Shown piece by piece: positions 13,301 through 26,161 of a stretch of 64,000 nt of DNA; the stretch's first letter is position 1; the number at the start of each line of letters is the position of its first letter. This DNA comes from Lactarius indigo. Lineage: Eukaryota > Basidiomycota > Agaricomycetes > Russulales > Russulaceae. A program made the translations under genes and the position numbers. The notes under the pieces were generated by a model. That model ran no database searches. It was given only the letters and a program-made list of their open reading frames with translations, and was not told the origin of the DNA. Where the stretch lies: the NCBI GenBank assembly GCA_025766275.1, contig JAFKAC010000006.1:1-64000 (forward strand). The letters are read 5' to 3'.

Positions 13301-15048
13301 AACAGTGCGCGTACTCGGCTCATCATTATTGTAGGACATGTACAATGCAATCAAGAGCCAGCAAATTCTGCAGCCACTCAACTCGCGAACGTCGACCTCA
13401 TCTTTAAACCCCAATGCCCTGCTTCGAAATCGTAGCATACGCACCCAGCAAGACCGCATAACCAATATCAAGCGTGGAAGCATTCGTGGTATCCAGTCAA
13501 TTCTTGGCGCTCCAAATGGGATAAGTCCGTATAGTAGTAACAGCAGTGTCGACGGACGTGCTAGTCCCGCCCCTAGCTTCGCTACATCTGCTCATGAGGT
13601 GTGTGTGTACTTGTGCTGTCATTCAAAAAGAGGTCTCATTCATTCGACGGCAGAATATCCAGGGCTCAGTGATGTCCTTCTTAACACCTGCACTTGGATT
13701 TGCCTCCAACTTATCGCACACGATTATACGTGAGACGCAGGAGGACGACGAACGGAGCGAGCACAGCGATGAATCGGTGGATACTACAATCAGTATCACA
13801 GACGAAGAGCTTGCGCTCCTCGGACCCCCGTGGGCTAAAGAAGGCATGTTGTGCCGCAAGCAGTATAATGAGACTTCGGGAAAACGGGCAAAGAGTAAAG
13901 CCTGGTTGGACGTTTTCGTCGTTATCCAAAAGGGGGAACTAAATATGTTCACCTTCGGCGAACACGCTGCCGGTGGACAACGTGTTGTCGGCGGTGGGAA
14001 TTGGCTTGTAGGTTTTCATTTGTCGACACGAGGCAGGGGTGTGATTGACGCACGTTCGTAGGAAAATGCCAACCACGTCGGCATGCTGCAACTTGCCCAC
14101 TCTCTGGCGCACGCTCTACCCCCACCAGGCTATAACCGACAGCGCCCATATTGCATGGTTCTAACGCTCGCCAGTGGAGCTGTATACTTCTTCCAGGCCG
14201 GTACAGAAGAGCTCGTGAACGAGTGGGTGCAGACCTGCAACTATTGGGCGGCACGACAGAGCAAGGAGCCGCTGGCTGGAGGCGTGTCGAATATGGAATA
14301 CGGCTGGAACCGCGTCAGCGACGTTTTTCAGCACGGACGATCGGTGTCCGACGACGAGTCTACCCGGCCGCACGACTACGCGGATACCGCGAGCGTGCGT
14401 AGTGGACGGAGCAACCACAGCCGATTCAGCCGCAAGGACGGTGTGACGACAATGCGCGCTGGTAGCTCGCCGTGGTCGGACCGCACGAATATCAACGAGT
14501 GGAAACCGCCACTGGCACCATCTATACCCAGCATTCATGATGAAGAGGCGCAACTAGAAGCACTGAAGAAACACGTCGCGGCGTTGACACAAGAGTTACA
14601 GGAGCACAATGAGTTGCGAGGACCAATGATGGCGCTGGTACTTACCTCTTGTCCCCCTCGCTCCTTTATATTGAACCCTGATGAACTGCGCTTCCTTTAA
14701 CAGTATCCCTCACGCTCTCAGAACGCGGCCAAGGCGCTCGGCAACTGGGAAAAGAAATCGCAATACCTACTCGCTGAGCACGTCAAATACGAGTCATATG
14801 TCGATTCGCTGCAGGCGGCTATGACACTGCGCTTCAAGAAGCGTGGAGAGAAAGCTTTAGAGCGCGCATTGCGATCGGATGCTGCTAATGGCGCCTCCAA
14901 GGGCAAATGGAAGGGTCGCCCGCATGCAAGGACCATCACCGAAGTCGAGGAGCCTTCACCGGTCATTATCGAGCCGACATCAGCTCAGAGTGCACGCCAT
15001 CGTCGAGAACGGGCGCAGGTGGATGGCGGCGAAGAGAGCGATGCCTAG
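10351..15048 (+). CDS. Sec7-PH Arf guanine nucleotide exchange factor (EFA6-like domain order)
   Basis: The Sec7 domain swaps GDP for GTP on Arf GTPases; the PH domain should bring it to phosphoinositide membranes. After a long Ser/Pro-rich N-terminal part, the Sec7 domain runs from about 12340 (FLTKERIAEWLGGV) through MTNFDFSGLRLDLAFR to VAYSLLLLNTDLHVADL (about 12890). A low-complexity linker follows, then the PH domain (KEGMLCRKQY to NEWVQTCNYWAA, about 13840-14260) and a C-terminal coiled coil (QLEALKKHVAALTQEL). This order matches the EFA6/PSD type. Exons: 10351-11117, 11161-11249, 11303-12446, 12501-12581, 12633-12748, 12803-13287, 13335-13598, 13663-14007, 14062-14637 and 14704-15048. 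Two single-base breaks remain: an extra base near 11213 and one G too few in the G8 run near 11800. Both lie in poorly conserved regions. The start is the ATG opening MFRSPTSSPRSP. Confidence 0.88.
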
Positions 15049-15512
15049 GCTTCTCCAATCAGGCGCCACGAGCACCTATTTTTTATTATTAGAAATCTGA
15101 TTACCTTTCGCCAGATGTGCCGGCTGGTGACTAATATACCACTTGCTGATGATACGCACGTATTTATGTTCATGATACCCATTGATCAACTCGTGATTGT
15201 CGTGAGATATCGGAAGTGAAGGAAACATCATACAGCGTAAGACGGGGAGAGGTTGCCCAAGATAACATAATAGTTTGAGCGACTCTAGAGTATCCAATTA
15301 GGTAGCAACGTCAGTCGTACATCATATCACCTTAGCACACCGGCAGAATGAATGATACGTTTACAGGGCCCGAAACCTGCGACCCTCTCTATCGTGACAA
15401 AAAAGAAAAGGAAAAAAAAAAAAAGATACTGGAGGGAGGGAACATGGTAGATGGGAAAGAGAGAAAGAGCATGGGAGATAGCTAGCGCCACATGACTGAC
15501 ATGAAAATAGGC
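15049..15512. other. Convergent intergenic spacer
   Basis: This separates the 3' ends of the Sec7 gene and the GATA factor gene. It contains an A-run at about 15411-15424 followed by a purine-rich stretch. I see no gene or RNA in it. Confidence 0.5.
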
Positions 15513-18500
15513 TCATGTACCCGCGCCTTCAGTGGGGAGTTTGCGTATCAGGCCACCAGGCCCACCTGTAGAAGTCCGTCTTTGACGTTTCAGGGCCAAC
15601 GACCCTGCGACAGTCGCGCTTGCGCTTGCGCCCACCCGGCTACCAGGAGACAATCGGGAGCCTGGAAGAGCAAGGGGTGTGTTGCTCGTCGTCGATGAGC
15701 GCGGCCGTGTCGAGGACGAGACGAGCTTCGGAAGCCCAGGGTTGTTCTTGCGTGTGCCCGAGTTTGGCGCGCCAGAAGCTCGGTTCCTGAATGATAAGGG
15801 TGCCGTACCCGCTATCAGCAACCACCCTCCACGATAATACGAAATGGAGCCGAGCGAGAGATATGGCGCACCGCTTCTTAATCACGTCAGTCTTAAGAGA
15901 TAGAGGCCTGACAACACCGTGCAATTTCTGGTAAATCGGAACACGGGTTAGCAAGAATTTGGCGCCTGGAGATAAGAGAACCCACATAAAACAGCCCGCA
16001 TGCGTTGCCTGGAGTAAAAACGAACTTCTTTAGCGCTGCGCCTGTAGATCGCTCTCTGCAGAAACCACTTACACAAAGGCTGCCCTTCCGGATCCCTCCG
16101 CCACAATGGCGTGTTCGTCGTCTGGCAATTCGTGCAAATGGTCGGTGCTGTCTCCCCATCTTCACTTTTGACGCCGCCGTGGCTCATCGCAGAGATGAGG
16201 TCGGGGGTGCTCGTCGAAGAGCGAAGCTGCGTAGTGGGTGGGTGCTCATGAGCCGTTGATTTCTTTCGAGCGACCACAGAGCGCGCGACAGCGTCCTGAA
16301 TTCGCTTTGTTGACGCAATCCTGCGATGTGTGGTAGCGGATGGGCCTTCAGCTGAGGGAGGAGACGATCCGGTGGAGGCATCGCGAGGTTCGGGAGAAGC
16401 GGCGGCGCTAGAGATAAACCCGTTTCCCCACCCGTCACTTGAGGGACTAGGGTGTAGACTCGTGAAGCCATTCTCTCCGCCGTGTTCAGCCGGTAAGATT
16501 TGAGTAGGGTCCACGTGTGTGAAGGGCTGATGCGATAGGCTCGCGGCATCAACGCCATTGGTGTACATCATTCCCATCAAATTCGAAAAACCCATGGAGG
16601 GATCCTCCACTCCAGCCAAATTAGTAGCATTTAAACGCGCGTAGCTCTCTGAGACGACCGCGGATACTGCTGCCTGCTGCGGCAGATAAGCTCTCGGTCG
16701 GTCGCGAGTGGCGGACTCGTGTGAGGTGAGTATGCGGCCGTTGATAGATGAGAATGTGGGTGTTCTTGATATGATGGGGCGTGTCGGGAGCTGTCTGTCA
16801 AGATGGGGGGATAATCATGGGGGAGCGAATGAGCGGCATGTAAGTCGAAGAATGCATCGTATCCAGGGTACGTGAAGTTAAATGGCGCCGAAGGGAATGA
16901 GCCACCGGAAGAATGATTGGAACTGGGGGTAGGGTGATGGTGGGACAGGGAAAACCGATGGACAGTATCTGGCGACTCTACTATAGGGGACGCTTGAACG
17001 CTAGGAGGATCTGCACGAAGCATGCTTTCAGCGTGGGGAGAATCAGCTCTGCGTTTCGTCCCTATAAGAGTATCCGGCTGAGGACGACCGTTTACTTGAT
17101 GCCTTCCTAATAAGCCAGCCAAAATACCGTCCTTTGAGACCGTGTGATCGAAACTCGTCTTACGCACGTGCCGAGGAAACGAGCGCTGCTCCAGCGGCGT
17201 GGCGGTTGATGCCGCGGCCCGCGATAGACCGTACAACCCGAAAGAGGGGAGAGACGAAGGATGACCCGCATATGAGTGTAAGTCCGCCGAATGATGATCG
17301 GCAGGGATAGGATGAGAGTACCGAGTCCCATGAGGACCAGAAGGGTGGGTTTCTGCGTGAGGATGGTGACCGGCGTGTTCGGGAACAACGGGAAGGGAAA
17401 AGGGGTTATGGGTAGTCGACGACGCGGGGCTGTGTCGACCATTGCCGATTGGGAGGTTGGGCGTAGCAGGAGGGGCCGATCCCGAGGATGGGAGGGTCAA
17501 CTTGCCATCAACAGAGTGTCTGTGTAGGCCATGCATATGAGAAGGCTTAGAGTCAGATGGGTGTTCGAGAGACGGAAAAGCGAGGCGTTCGGGGTGCGAT
17601 AAGACGCTATCGAACTGTATCCCTGTTGCTGGCGGCGGACGGGACCTTGAGCGGCTACTTGGTCTCCAGTCCATGGGAACTCGAGATCGAGATCGACTCA
17701 TGGCCCTCCAGTCCATTGGAACAATCTCGCTGCGATGAGGAGTTAACGCGATATTAAAACGGTCTGAGCAAGATGACGCCACTCACTCATCGTCTTCCGT
17801 GCCATCCTGATTCTCACCGTCAACCCCGTCAAACCCCACCACACTTACTTTGGCCTTTCCTTTATCTATGCGACGACCTCGTTCCTCACCCATTCCCGTT
17901 TCCTTCTTCCCCTCATTGGACAGAGGGACAGTACCACTGGCGACTTCCCCCTTAACTTGCACATCAGCCTGTTCTAGCTCACTACCCTGTCCACCCAGTT
18001 TCGTCTCATCATCTTTCTTCTTCTTCAGTGCCAATGCCATCATTCGCCATGTCAGATTCTCCATTCGCTGCGCGTGCGGCAAGTTGGCTTTGGTACGGGC
18101 GTACATCTTCCATACTTGGGTTGCAAGTGGATCTTCCTTCGCAAGTTGCTCAGGATCACATTGACTAGCGTCCGTCGGAGACAACGCTGTTGAGTGCAGG
18201 TCGGGTGAACCAGAGAGGACTGGGGACGGAAAGGTGCTTGCGCCTTCGGTCCCAGGTTCAAAGAGGCTGTCGGAGAGGATGTCACTGAACATGGAGGTGT
18301 CTGGGCGGGTGCTAGTTCCTGGGGACCTTGGTGAGTCGTTGAAGTTGTATCCTCCATCTGATACCTTGTGGACCTCGGGTAAAGGGGATAGAGCAGTCCC
18401 AGCAACCGAAGGATCTCGCGACGTCTTTACAGTGTGAAACGAGGCATACGAATGGGAGCTGGGTACCGATGGTGACGGGGGAGTTGGAGACATCCATAGC

Positions 18501-19372
18501 GATGGAGGGAGACCGGCATTTGATCGGCCAGCCGTGACATCGGGGTTAGAATCGTAATCGGAAGATGTTGCATAAGAATTTGGTAAGTAGGTCGATGAGA
18601 CGGCGGACCCTGACAGGCCCTACGGTTAGAATTATCCAGCAGAAGCTCTGCAAAACACTTTACCCGCAGAACCTCGACGTGAATGCGCTCTAAGATCGTC
18701 ATGAATGTCACGTTTTGCACCTTTCAGGCCATTGGGGTTTGCGCCGGCCGGTCGAGGAATCGTGGAAGAAACGGCAGCCATGACGGGACGATGCGACTTT
18801 GACTCGTCATATGGAGAGGCCAAACTCCTCTGGTCGTGAACGTTCGCTTTCTGGGATGGGTGTGGATGAGAGATAAAAGGGGTGTCAATGTGATCTTCAT
18901 AAGCATCTAGCAAGGGGAACGGAGGTTGTGAGCGCGCGGGGGATACAACATTCGATGGCACGCTGCCCGAGGTGCTTGCAACGGGCCCGAGGACACCGGT
19001 AGCAGCTAGGTGGGCAAACAATTCCGGGTTTAACGGAGAAGAAAAGATATCGGCCCAGCTATGACCATGGGGTAAAGCAGAAAAACTCGACTGCAGAAAA
19101 CGTAAGTGAAGATGGACCTGGGGATGAGGAGCGGTTTGACGCACAGAATACGGAGTTGTGAGGTCCGGAGATGTCAAATAAGGAGATTGGGGCCATGGAG
19201 AGGAGTGGGATTGAGGCGACGAGGCAGAAGGCTGAGGGTTGTGATCGGCCGAGCCATTCGATTGTGCATGGGGAGGGAGTGCAGTGACGATGGTTGGGCG
19301 CGGGGTGGAAAACCAAGCCGGCTTCGGGAGGTCATCCACGGCGCCGCTGGATTGCACCGGTGCAAGCTCCAT
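15513..19372 (-). CDS. areA: AreA/Gaf1-type GATA zinc-finger transcription factor
   Basis: A large DNA-binding regulator, by domain order the type that controls nitrogen source use. The first exon starts [10 protein letters not shown] at 19372. The next block (about 17783-18620) carries [12 protein letters not shown] and [14 protein letters not shown], the conserved N-terminal helix of fungal AreA-like proteins (DUF1752). A histidine- and proline-rich middle (16631-17760) follows. The zinc finger [27 protein letters not shown] has the C-x2-C-x17-C-x2-C spacing. An intron splits the second CxxC pair, and another falls after GLFY. The basic tail [19 protein letters not shown] completes the DNA-binding unit, and the protein ends [14 protein letters not shown]. 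At 16.62-16.71 kb the frame shifts between the middle and zinc-finger exons. Either a short intron with a TACTAAT branch-like site lies there or one base is missing. Confidence 0.87.
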
Positions 19373-22300
19373 AGACAAGTAAGGTGCTATGAAGTCGCGA
19401 TAGGTTGTGCGAGGAGATGAGCGGGAGGGGGCCGGCAACAAGCCTCTGAACGTTCAGAGGGCAGCGAACGGCCGAAAACACTGCCAGATAGGACGACAAG
19501 ATAGATGGCGACGGTTATGGCAGATAAAAGTTGTTCGGACCCGTTCCGCAGGAGTATGAAGGGTTTTTGACTGAAGGTAAAGGGAGATGAGAAGACGGGA
19601 AAGGGGCAATGCGGATGCGGACGCGGATGAAGAGGATGGAAGGGTGTGGTGTAGCGAGCGGCAGTCAGTGACCAATATCGGGCGATGGCGATGGGCGGAC
19701 CGTTCTCTGGCCTTCAATTCGCTGACTGGGCACAAATTATACAACAATACCCCGCATATACTCTGCTTTCTTCTTCTGTACTTGCGATGTGCCACGCTGG
19801 ACCACTGTAGTGCTCTATACGACACCGTCCCTTTCTACACTTTACCATTTTGAATGGTGAAAAAAAAAAATTATTTATTATTATTCACATGTGTCAACTC
19901 AGGTTTGATCTCTCTTCTCACACACAGTGACCGAGGGACCTTGTTCCTTAGATCCACGTTACCGTTACAAGATCCCTCTCGGATTTCCGTTCCCTCGGGA
20001 TGTGGATCATCAATTCTCCTTTTCTTTTCTTTTTTTTTTTTTTTGTCCAACTCCCACTTTGCGACCACCAAACTTCACCTGTATTGTTAGAACCTTTCCT
20101 CACCCACCCCCTTGGTCGACCTATTGCTTCCCATCGCTCCATCGTTTGCTTCTTCCTATCCTTGGCTCGCGCGGGAATGTAATCTTCCCTATTTCGTACT
20201 TACAGCGAGGCGCTCCCAAAATTGGCCATGCTTCTCCGTTCGGATGACTCCTTTCTGCCCACCAGTATTCCCTCTCTTCACCTTCGATGAAACCCACTTC
20301 AGTTGGGCCAGATTGTCGGTCTCGGATTTCTCCACGCATGTCCACTGGGTAAGAGCTCTTCTACTCTCAGTATCCTATTCCAGTGCCGCCACCATCACCG
20401 TGCGGTCGCCCTGTTTTCGGCCGGATCCATACAGCTGTCTCACGCGCACGTTTGCATGGTGCGTGTATGTATGCTGCGGGGCGATGGATTCTGAGTATTC
20501 TTGCTGAGTGCCCGCACACGCCCATTTCCACATCTCCAGCAAACCGCCTTGTCAACGTCTACACACCTCCGTGTCACTCCCATTCCGGCCCTGCTTCCGC
20601 CGAGCATCGCTCTATTTTTGCTGATCGTGTTCTCATTGCGGTAGCTGTATCTTTGAACCCTGTGGCGTTCTGGTGTTGAATCTTAACATTCACCAGCGTT
20701 CAGGGTTACTTGTGATTTGAAAGCATTTTGGGTCGTGGTTTGCTAAGGCCTTCAGCACCCTCCCACGGGGAGTTCATCCTATGAACAAAACCTTCTACGA
20801 CACCTGCCATAATGCACCTAGCAGCCTCGTGCTGTGGATGGCGTTTTACATTAACGCAATCCGTGTACTTCTGTGTCTGCGGGATTGATCATCTGACCCG
20901 TACAAGGCGCGAAGGCACCGTTCATTCTGAGCACCTCGAATAGGACAGCATCAGCGGGTGACCACGTTGCTTCTGAGGGCTAGCGCACACATGACCTTAC
21001 GAAAGGAGGAATTTGTCCAATTGCCACCGAACGGCATGACTGTTGCGAGGTGCCTCTTTACTTGTGCATGTAAGCAGTCGTGTGAAGTAATGCCCACCCA
21101 TTTTGCCCCTCCGCAACCAGTCACATTTGTCGCAATCATTGAGACTTGTCAGATGGGGCCAAACGTGGGATTTCATTCGGGCTTGCCCCTTTTGGTTCGT
21201 GCGTTCCACTTGCACGGCCGTGCTGTCCCGTTGACCCCGTGCCCTTCCTAAGGCTTCCTTCGTCCTTCTCGAAGGGCACCCAAAACATCCATCGTTCCTG
21301 GGCGTTGAGCACTTCTTGCAAGCCGCTGACCGGCGGCGGCAATCGTTTTCCGGAAATGAGGCTGCATTTAACGGTTTGACGCGGCCTGCTGCTTGTGGTG
21401 CTTGGAACTGACAATGCTGACAGCTATTGAGTCGGAGCGCCGACTCGACATGCACACTCCACCAAGCGGCTAGCTTTTCATATAGTTGTCCATCTAGGGC
21501 TTTCATTGACGAAAAGGTGCCCATGGTCTCAAATTTTGCGAACATCACGCATTTACCCTTTCACCCGCACAGGCGCGCCGCAGAACACGGGGCGAGTCCT
21601 GTCGTGATGTGGCACCCCATATGGAATCGCAATACTGCATGTCGTAGTGCATCTGAGGATGACGATATGCTACGATCGCGCACCGAAAGGACGGACGCAC
21701 TCAGATCGTCGTCACCTCACGGGGGTAAGTACGTCGTTGTGGCCGGATTAATTTCCTGCACGCTGTCATGAGACTTCACGCGCTTCACGTCGAGGTTGAA
21801 TGCATGTCTCCATGGCGAATGACTTTTGGGGGATCTGAAACTTGGAACTTGGTCTCATGACACTCTACTTACGCTATCTCGTGAAGTGGTCACTTATTCC
21901 AAATCCCGCTTCGCCTTCAATAATTGTCACCACCGGTCAACTGAGTTCCCGGTCAGTCCTCCCTACAGGTAATTTATCGACAGGTCTACTTATGTCTTAG
22001 GCAACCTCGTTTTTTGCCAAGAGCCGAAGGAATCGAGCATACAGTCTGTCCGATCATCCGATGTCGACTGCAAAAAAAACACGCACGATCGAGAACCTTT
22101 ATCACGTCCCTCTTCACCATCATTTCAATTACAGTAACTCGACTAACAACCGTTCAGCTTACAACCGTTTTCATATTGATGGAGCCATTAGCGAAGAGGG
22201 GACTCCGGCAAAAATGCAGACTTATCTGTTGTTTTGATTTAAATTTTAAATAAAATTATAACAACAATCGACCAAAAAAAAGTTGTGATTATAGCGTCTA

Positions 22301-23463
22301 CAGAGTCTACGCGTGCAATACGATGCCGTCCCTAGTACCAACGACGATGCTGCCAAGTCGCGAAGTGACGTTGCCTCAACACAGAAAAGATAGCAGTTGG
22401 ATAACGTGCAGCGGCAGGGCACATGGGGAATGCCATTATCTTAAACACCCATGGACCCTTAGGCTACCAACCTAATGGCAACTAGGGTTGCATAGTACTG
22501 CAGTGTATATCACATACCGCCTACCAACGCCGCCCCGTGCTATCCCACTGCACCAGTTCATCCCGTCAAAGCTGCACCAAACTGGGCCCATTCAGCGCCT
22601 CCGCCAACGCGGGTGAGCCTAGTCCGCTGCTGATTCCTATCCCGAGACCGGCCAGTGGAAATTGTTGGTGCGCAGCAGCCATCGCGTTGCTACCGTCGTC
22701 GCTTCCCCCGAAACAGTCCGAAGTGTTTGAGAGTGTGCACCAAATACCAAACCAAGAATTGCCGCCATCATTCACTGGGCAGAACTTATCGAAGGGCCGC
22801 CAACACCAGGCGTGTGGTGACCCAGACTTGAGATGAGATCATCGCCATAAACACGCCGTCATTTGACGCGCCATTGGTGATGGCAGTGGAGCTGGTGCTG
22901 ATATCGTGCACATGACCGACCCTCCAGAGTCTAGCAGAACTTCTCCGGGGTCGTCAAGGCGTGGGACGCTACCGGCACCACAGCCGTACAAGTCATTCAA
23001 CTTAGCGGGGCGAGGTCGACTGTCTGGGCATGACCCACGGGTGTTGTTGTTGGCCATCGAAGTCATCTGAAACATAGTCAAGAGCTGCGTGTTCACCTCC
23101 GCAACCTAGCTCAAGTGCCACATCCACCTGCATTCGAGGCGAGGGTCGGCGCAAAGATAAGTTGTTTGTAAAAACGCAAGTCGAAGTGGGACTAGAAAAA
23201 ACAAAGCAACACAACACAATAAGACGAGACGGATTGAGAAAAATGTAAGGATCAGATCTCAGATAATTAGTTATTTTTGTTCTCCGCTGACCCCCATGTC
23301 AATTGAAAGTGCTGTAATAATTACGGACATATGATGGCGCTCGAGGCTGCGACTTCGTGTCATGAGTACGTGGGTTCCATTGCAATTACAGGTATCATGA
23401 CATTAGGTCGGTGCGTAGGTCTCAAAGAGTCTCTAAGCATCCAGAATTATCTTTGCGCCTTCC
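19373..23463. other. 4.1 kb stretch without a recognisable gene
   Basis: The first ~1 kb is upstream of the GATA factor and includes A- and T-runs (about 19861-19870, 20025-20044) and a long pyrimidine-rich tract on the plus strand (about 20090-20690) that may be its promoter or leader. From 20.7 to 22.3 kb I see only short open frames on both strands, with no domain. At 22.55-23.22 kb the minus strand has loosely coding-looking pieces (for example GCGAGSVPRLDDPGEVLLDSGG) that do not join into a gene I know. Decayed genes or transposon remains are possible. Confidence 0.45.
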
Positions 23464-24939
23464 TTAAGAACTGACCGTGTCCGACTTGGTGTCCGAGGGT
23501 TCGGGTGTCCCTTCACCCGCGGCGTCGCTAGCCACCTTGGCATCTGCGCTCCCATTTTGGGAAGTAGCTGCGGCCCCATCATTCCATTGCCAAGCTTCTG
23601 AAAGCTCCCCGCGGCACCAGGCGGTGAGTACAAAGGATAGGATACAGGCCGGACTATCTCCATTCTGTGAGTAGAAGTTCGGCGGACTCATGATAGAGGA
23701 TAGCTTACCTGAGGTAGAGTAACGCGGGCTGCGCAGCCTGATATACGTGCATGACCACCATCGTCGTAGCGAGCCCTGTAACATATGCGACGACAGAAGC
23801 GACGAAATAGGGCTTCGTAAACGGTTTCTCCTGCTGAGCTGTTGTGTGGCGAAAATGGTCATAGCGCAATGCCAATGAAACGAATGTTCCGGGGACGACG
23901 ATGTCACCCAGGCCAAGCATCATGGTCCCGTGTTCCAAGGAGAGTCTGGTTGACTTTGGCCACAGAATCTTCATGGGGAGGTCGAGGCTGGTCGCGACGC
24001 TGACCATCTGCATTTTCAACATCAGTTTCCACGAGGCCATACCAAAGAACGAGACGCATTGTCGTACCACTTTGGTCCCAAAAACCCACCATACATCGTA
24101 AAGGAAAAGACCCGAGAGGAGAATGGCTCCAGTCCTGAAAGAATCAATCTTGAGCAAGGACATTGCTTGGTGTCCAAGCGACAAAGCGAGGACATTTGTG
24201 AGGAGTATGGATTTCGTCGGCCCACTATAGAAAATGTATATGAAGGATGGGACCATCCCAAGTGGTACGAGTAAGAGAGAGGGTGTTCTGCACGAGACAT
24301 CCACGATCACTGGCACATAATGAGCCCAACCCGAAGAGAAAGATGACTTCCGCTCACCCCTTTCCCGTTTCCGAAGTCTGAATTCAAATACTTTCTCGAA
24401 ATTATTCCAGCGTTGAGAGCCTAACGTGAATTTCGCTAGACTCGTTAAAGACTAGGAAAGGTCGATGAGGAACAGAGAATATGCGTAGTTCAAGGGAGAT
24501 GTTACACGTGGTACGCTGTAGAGACCAGCGAGTGCAAAATAAAGCGACAGAAGCCAGTTGATCCATTCCTTTCCGAAGTACTTGATGGCCAGGAATAGGC
24601 CACCAAGTAATGTTGAACCGAGCTGTCATGGACCACAGTCTTTTCTTTCGGTATATGTGCAGAGTAAACAGAACAAGCGAACCACTGGAAATGTCCATGC
24701 GTCCTCGGAGGTCAAACGAAGGGGCGAATCGTCTTCGTCCTTATCTTCGTCCGATGTCTCTTTGGGACCTTGTGACTTCTGCACACCAACCGGGCGGGCT
24801 GAATCCGTGAACGACAATACCGCCAAAAGTGAAAACGGACCGGAAGAGTTCCAAAGGACCCAGCGTAAATCGAAACAGTCGCAGTGGTGATAATACCAAC
24901 ATATGCGAACAGTAAGTCGGCAGTCAGCCCGCCAGGCAT
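23464..24939 (-). CDS. Signal peptide peptidase (intramembrane aspartyl protease)
   Basis: This multi-pass ER protease cuts leftover signal peptides and tail-anchored proteins within the membrane. The protein starts MPGGLTADLLFAYVGIIT at 24939. The active-site motifs are LSGLFLYDVWWVFGT (first catalytic Asp in YD), LGLGDIVVPGTFVSLALRYD (second in GLGD) and QPALLYL (the PAL motif). Several hydrophobic helices are visible, and the tail is acidic and Ser/Thr-rich, ending DTKSDTVSS. About eight exons are needed; every frame change fits a GT..AG intron of 45-65 nt, so no frameshift is required. One donor (GTCCGT, after FGTLP) is weak. One acceptor is GATAG, which makes the joined protein read LYLSPACILSFVLTA as in other members. 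Confidence is high for the family and good for the exon map. Confidence 0.9.
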
Positions 24940-26161
24940 TTTTCAGGTGCGCCAAAGTGGTTGTGCGTGAGAGAATGGGGGCGGACAAATACCGAAAACC
25001 GACAGCCCACAACAAGCACACACTGGCAACGCCATTGCTTCTTTGCTGGGTCAGAGAGGGATATCCCGGAGACATCACTCTGCTCACTATACGCAACCCT
25101 ATTCCAGTACACAATCATGCATGCAACAGCATGTTCGCGCTGGTTATCCCCCACCCTGCTAGAGAAATCCAAGCCCTCGTGCCGATTTGCGGAATCCGGG
25201 TCATGAGACGACACCCTGCCTTGACGAGACCCGACCGACTCGCGATCCGGTAGCATCAAAGGAATAGTATGTGTTCTGCTTTCATGTGGCGTTCCATGGG
25301 CCAACACAAAAGACCTACTGTAAAGTTACAGTCTGCGCTCTTAGTGTACCAGTGACCTGGATATCGTCACCTATATACACGGACCGGAAGCAGCCCAATG
25401 GGCTAACTTGGGCTGGATTTGAACTTCGACCACGGCCCTTGCTCCAGGGCCTCACAGGCCTCACAAGCTGCCGCGTTGCTCAGTTTACACGACCGACCTA
25501 CGGATGGACGATGGACCCATCACCCACTCCACTTATAAGGATCGAAGGGTTTGCGTGGCTGGCTTACACCCATTAGCTGACGTATAATAACGTTACTGTC
25601 CTATCCTTCACAACTGGCCTTGTTCTAAACGACCTCGTCTGTGAGACTGATACTTACTTCTGGGAGCGTAACGACTTCTGCGATGACACTATAATTCCAG
25701 TTCAACGTCCAACAGTCTTTTAACGCGGCCAACTCGAGAAGCAGATCACGCCAGAGATACTACACCGCTCAAGTCGCAGAGTGAGGCTAAAATAGCACCA
25801 CTGTTAACTCATGCAGCCTGACCAGGGCGGGGCTGGTACTAGTGAGTGAGAGACATCCATTGAACTCGTTTCGAGGCCGAAAATGTCAACCTTTCTGGCG
25901 GGTAGACCATTTGTTTGTGAACTCTTTGTCGCCAAGAAACAACCCCCAATAGGCAGATGTCGAGAACATTCCGAGAGGCAGGATCACTCTAGAACACCCG
26001 TTTGAATCTTTGGTGCCTCACTCAACAAGTTAGGGCACACGACCTCTGACCCGGATTAGCTGCAACTCGAGCAACATTCTCGACTATAACCGACGAGGAA
26101 CCATACGCTAGTCAGGCTATTTATGTGAGAAAGAGTTGAGATTTTTACTTCGATTGACAGT
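24940..26161. other. Intergenic spacer between signal peptide peptidase and GGT
   Basis: Short open frames occur on both strands but none looks like a protein. A tRNA-like fragment at 25.40-25.49 kb was considered and rejected because its arms do not pair. I see nothing else in it. Confidence 0.4.

Noticed and set aside
24290..24900. Apparent frameshifts in signal peptide peptidase.
   Set aside because: Each frame change fits a short GT..AG intron and the joined protein matches the family.
25400..25495. tRNA-like T-loop text on the minus strand.
   Set aside because: The T-stem and acceptor do not pair, and no D-arm is in place.
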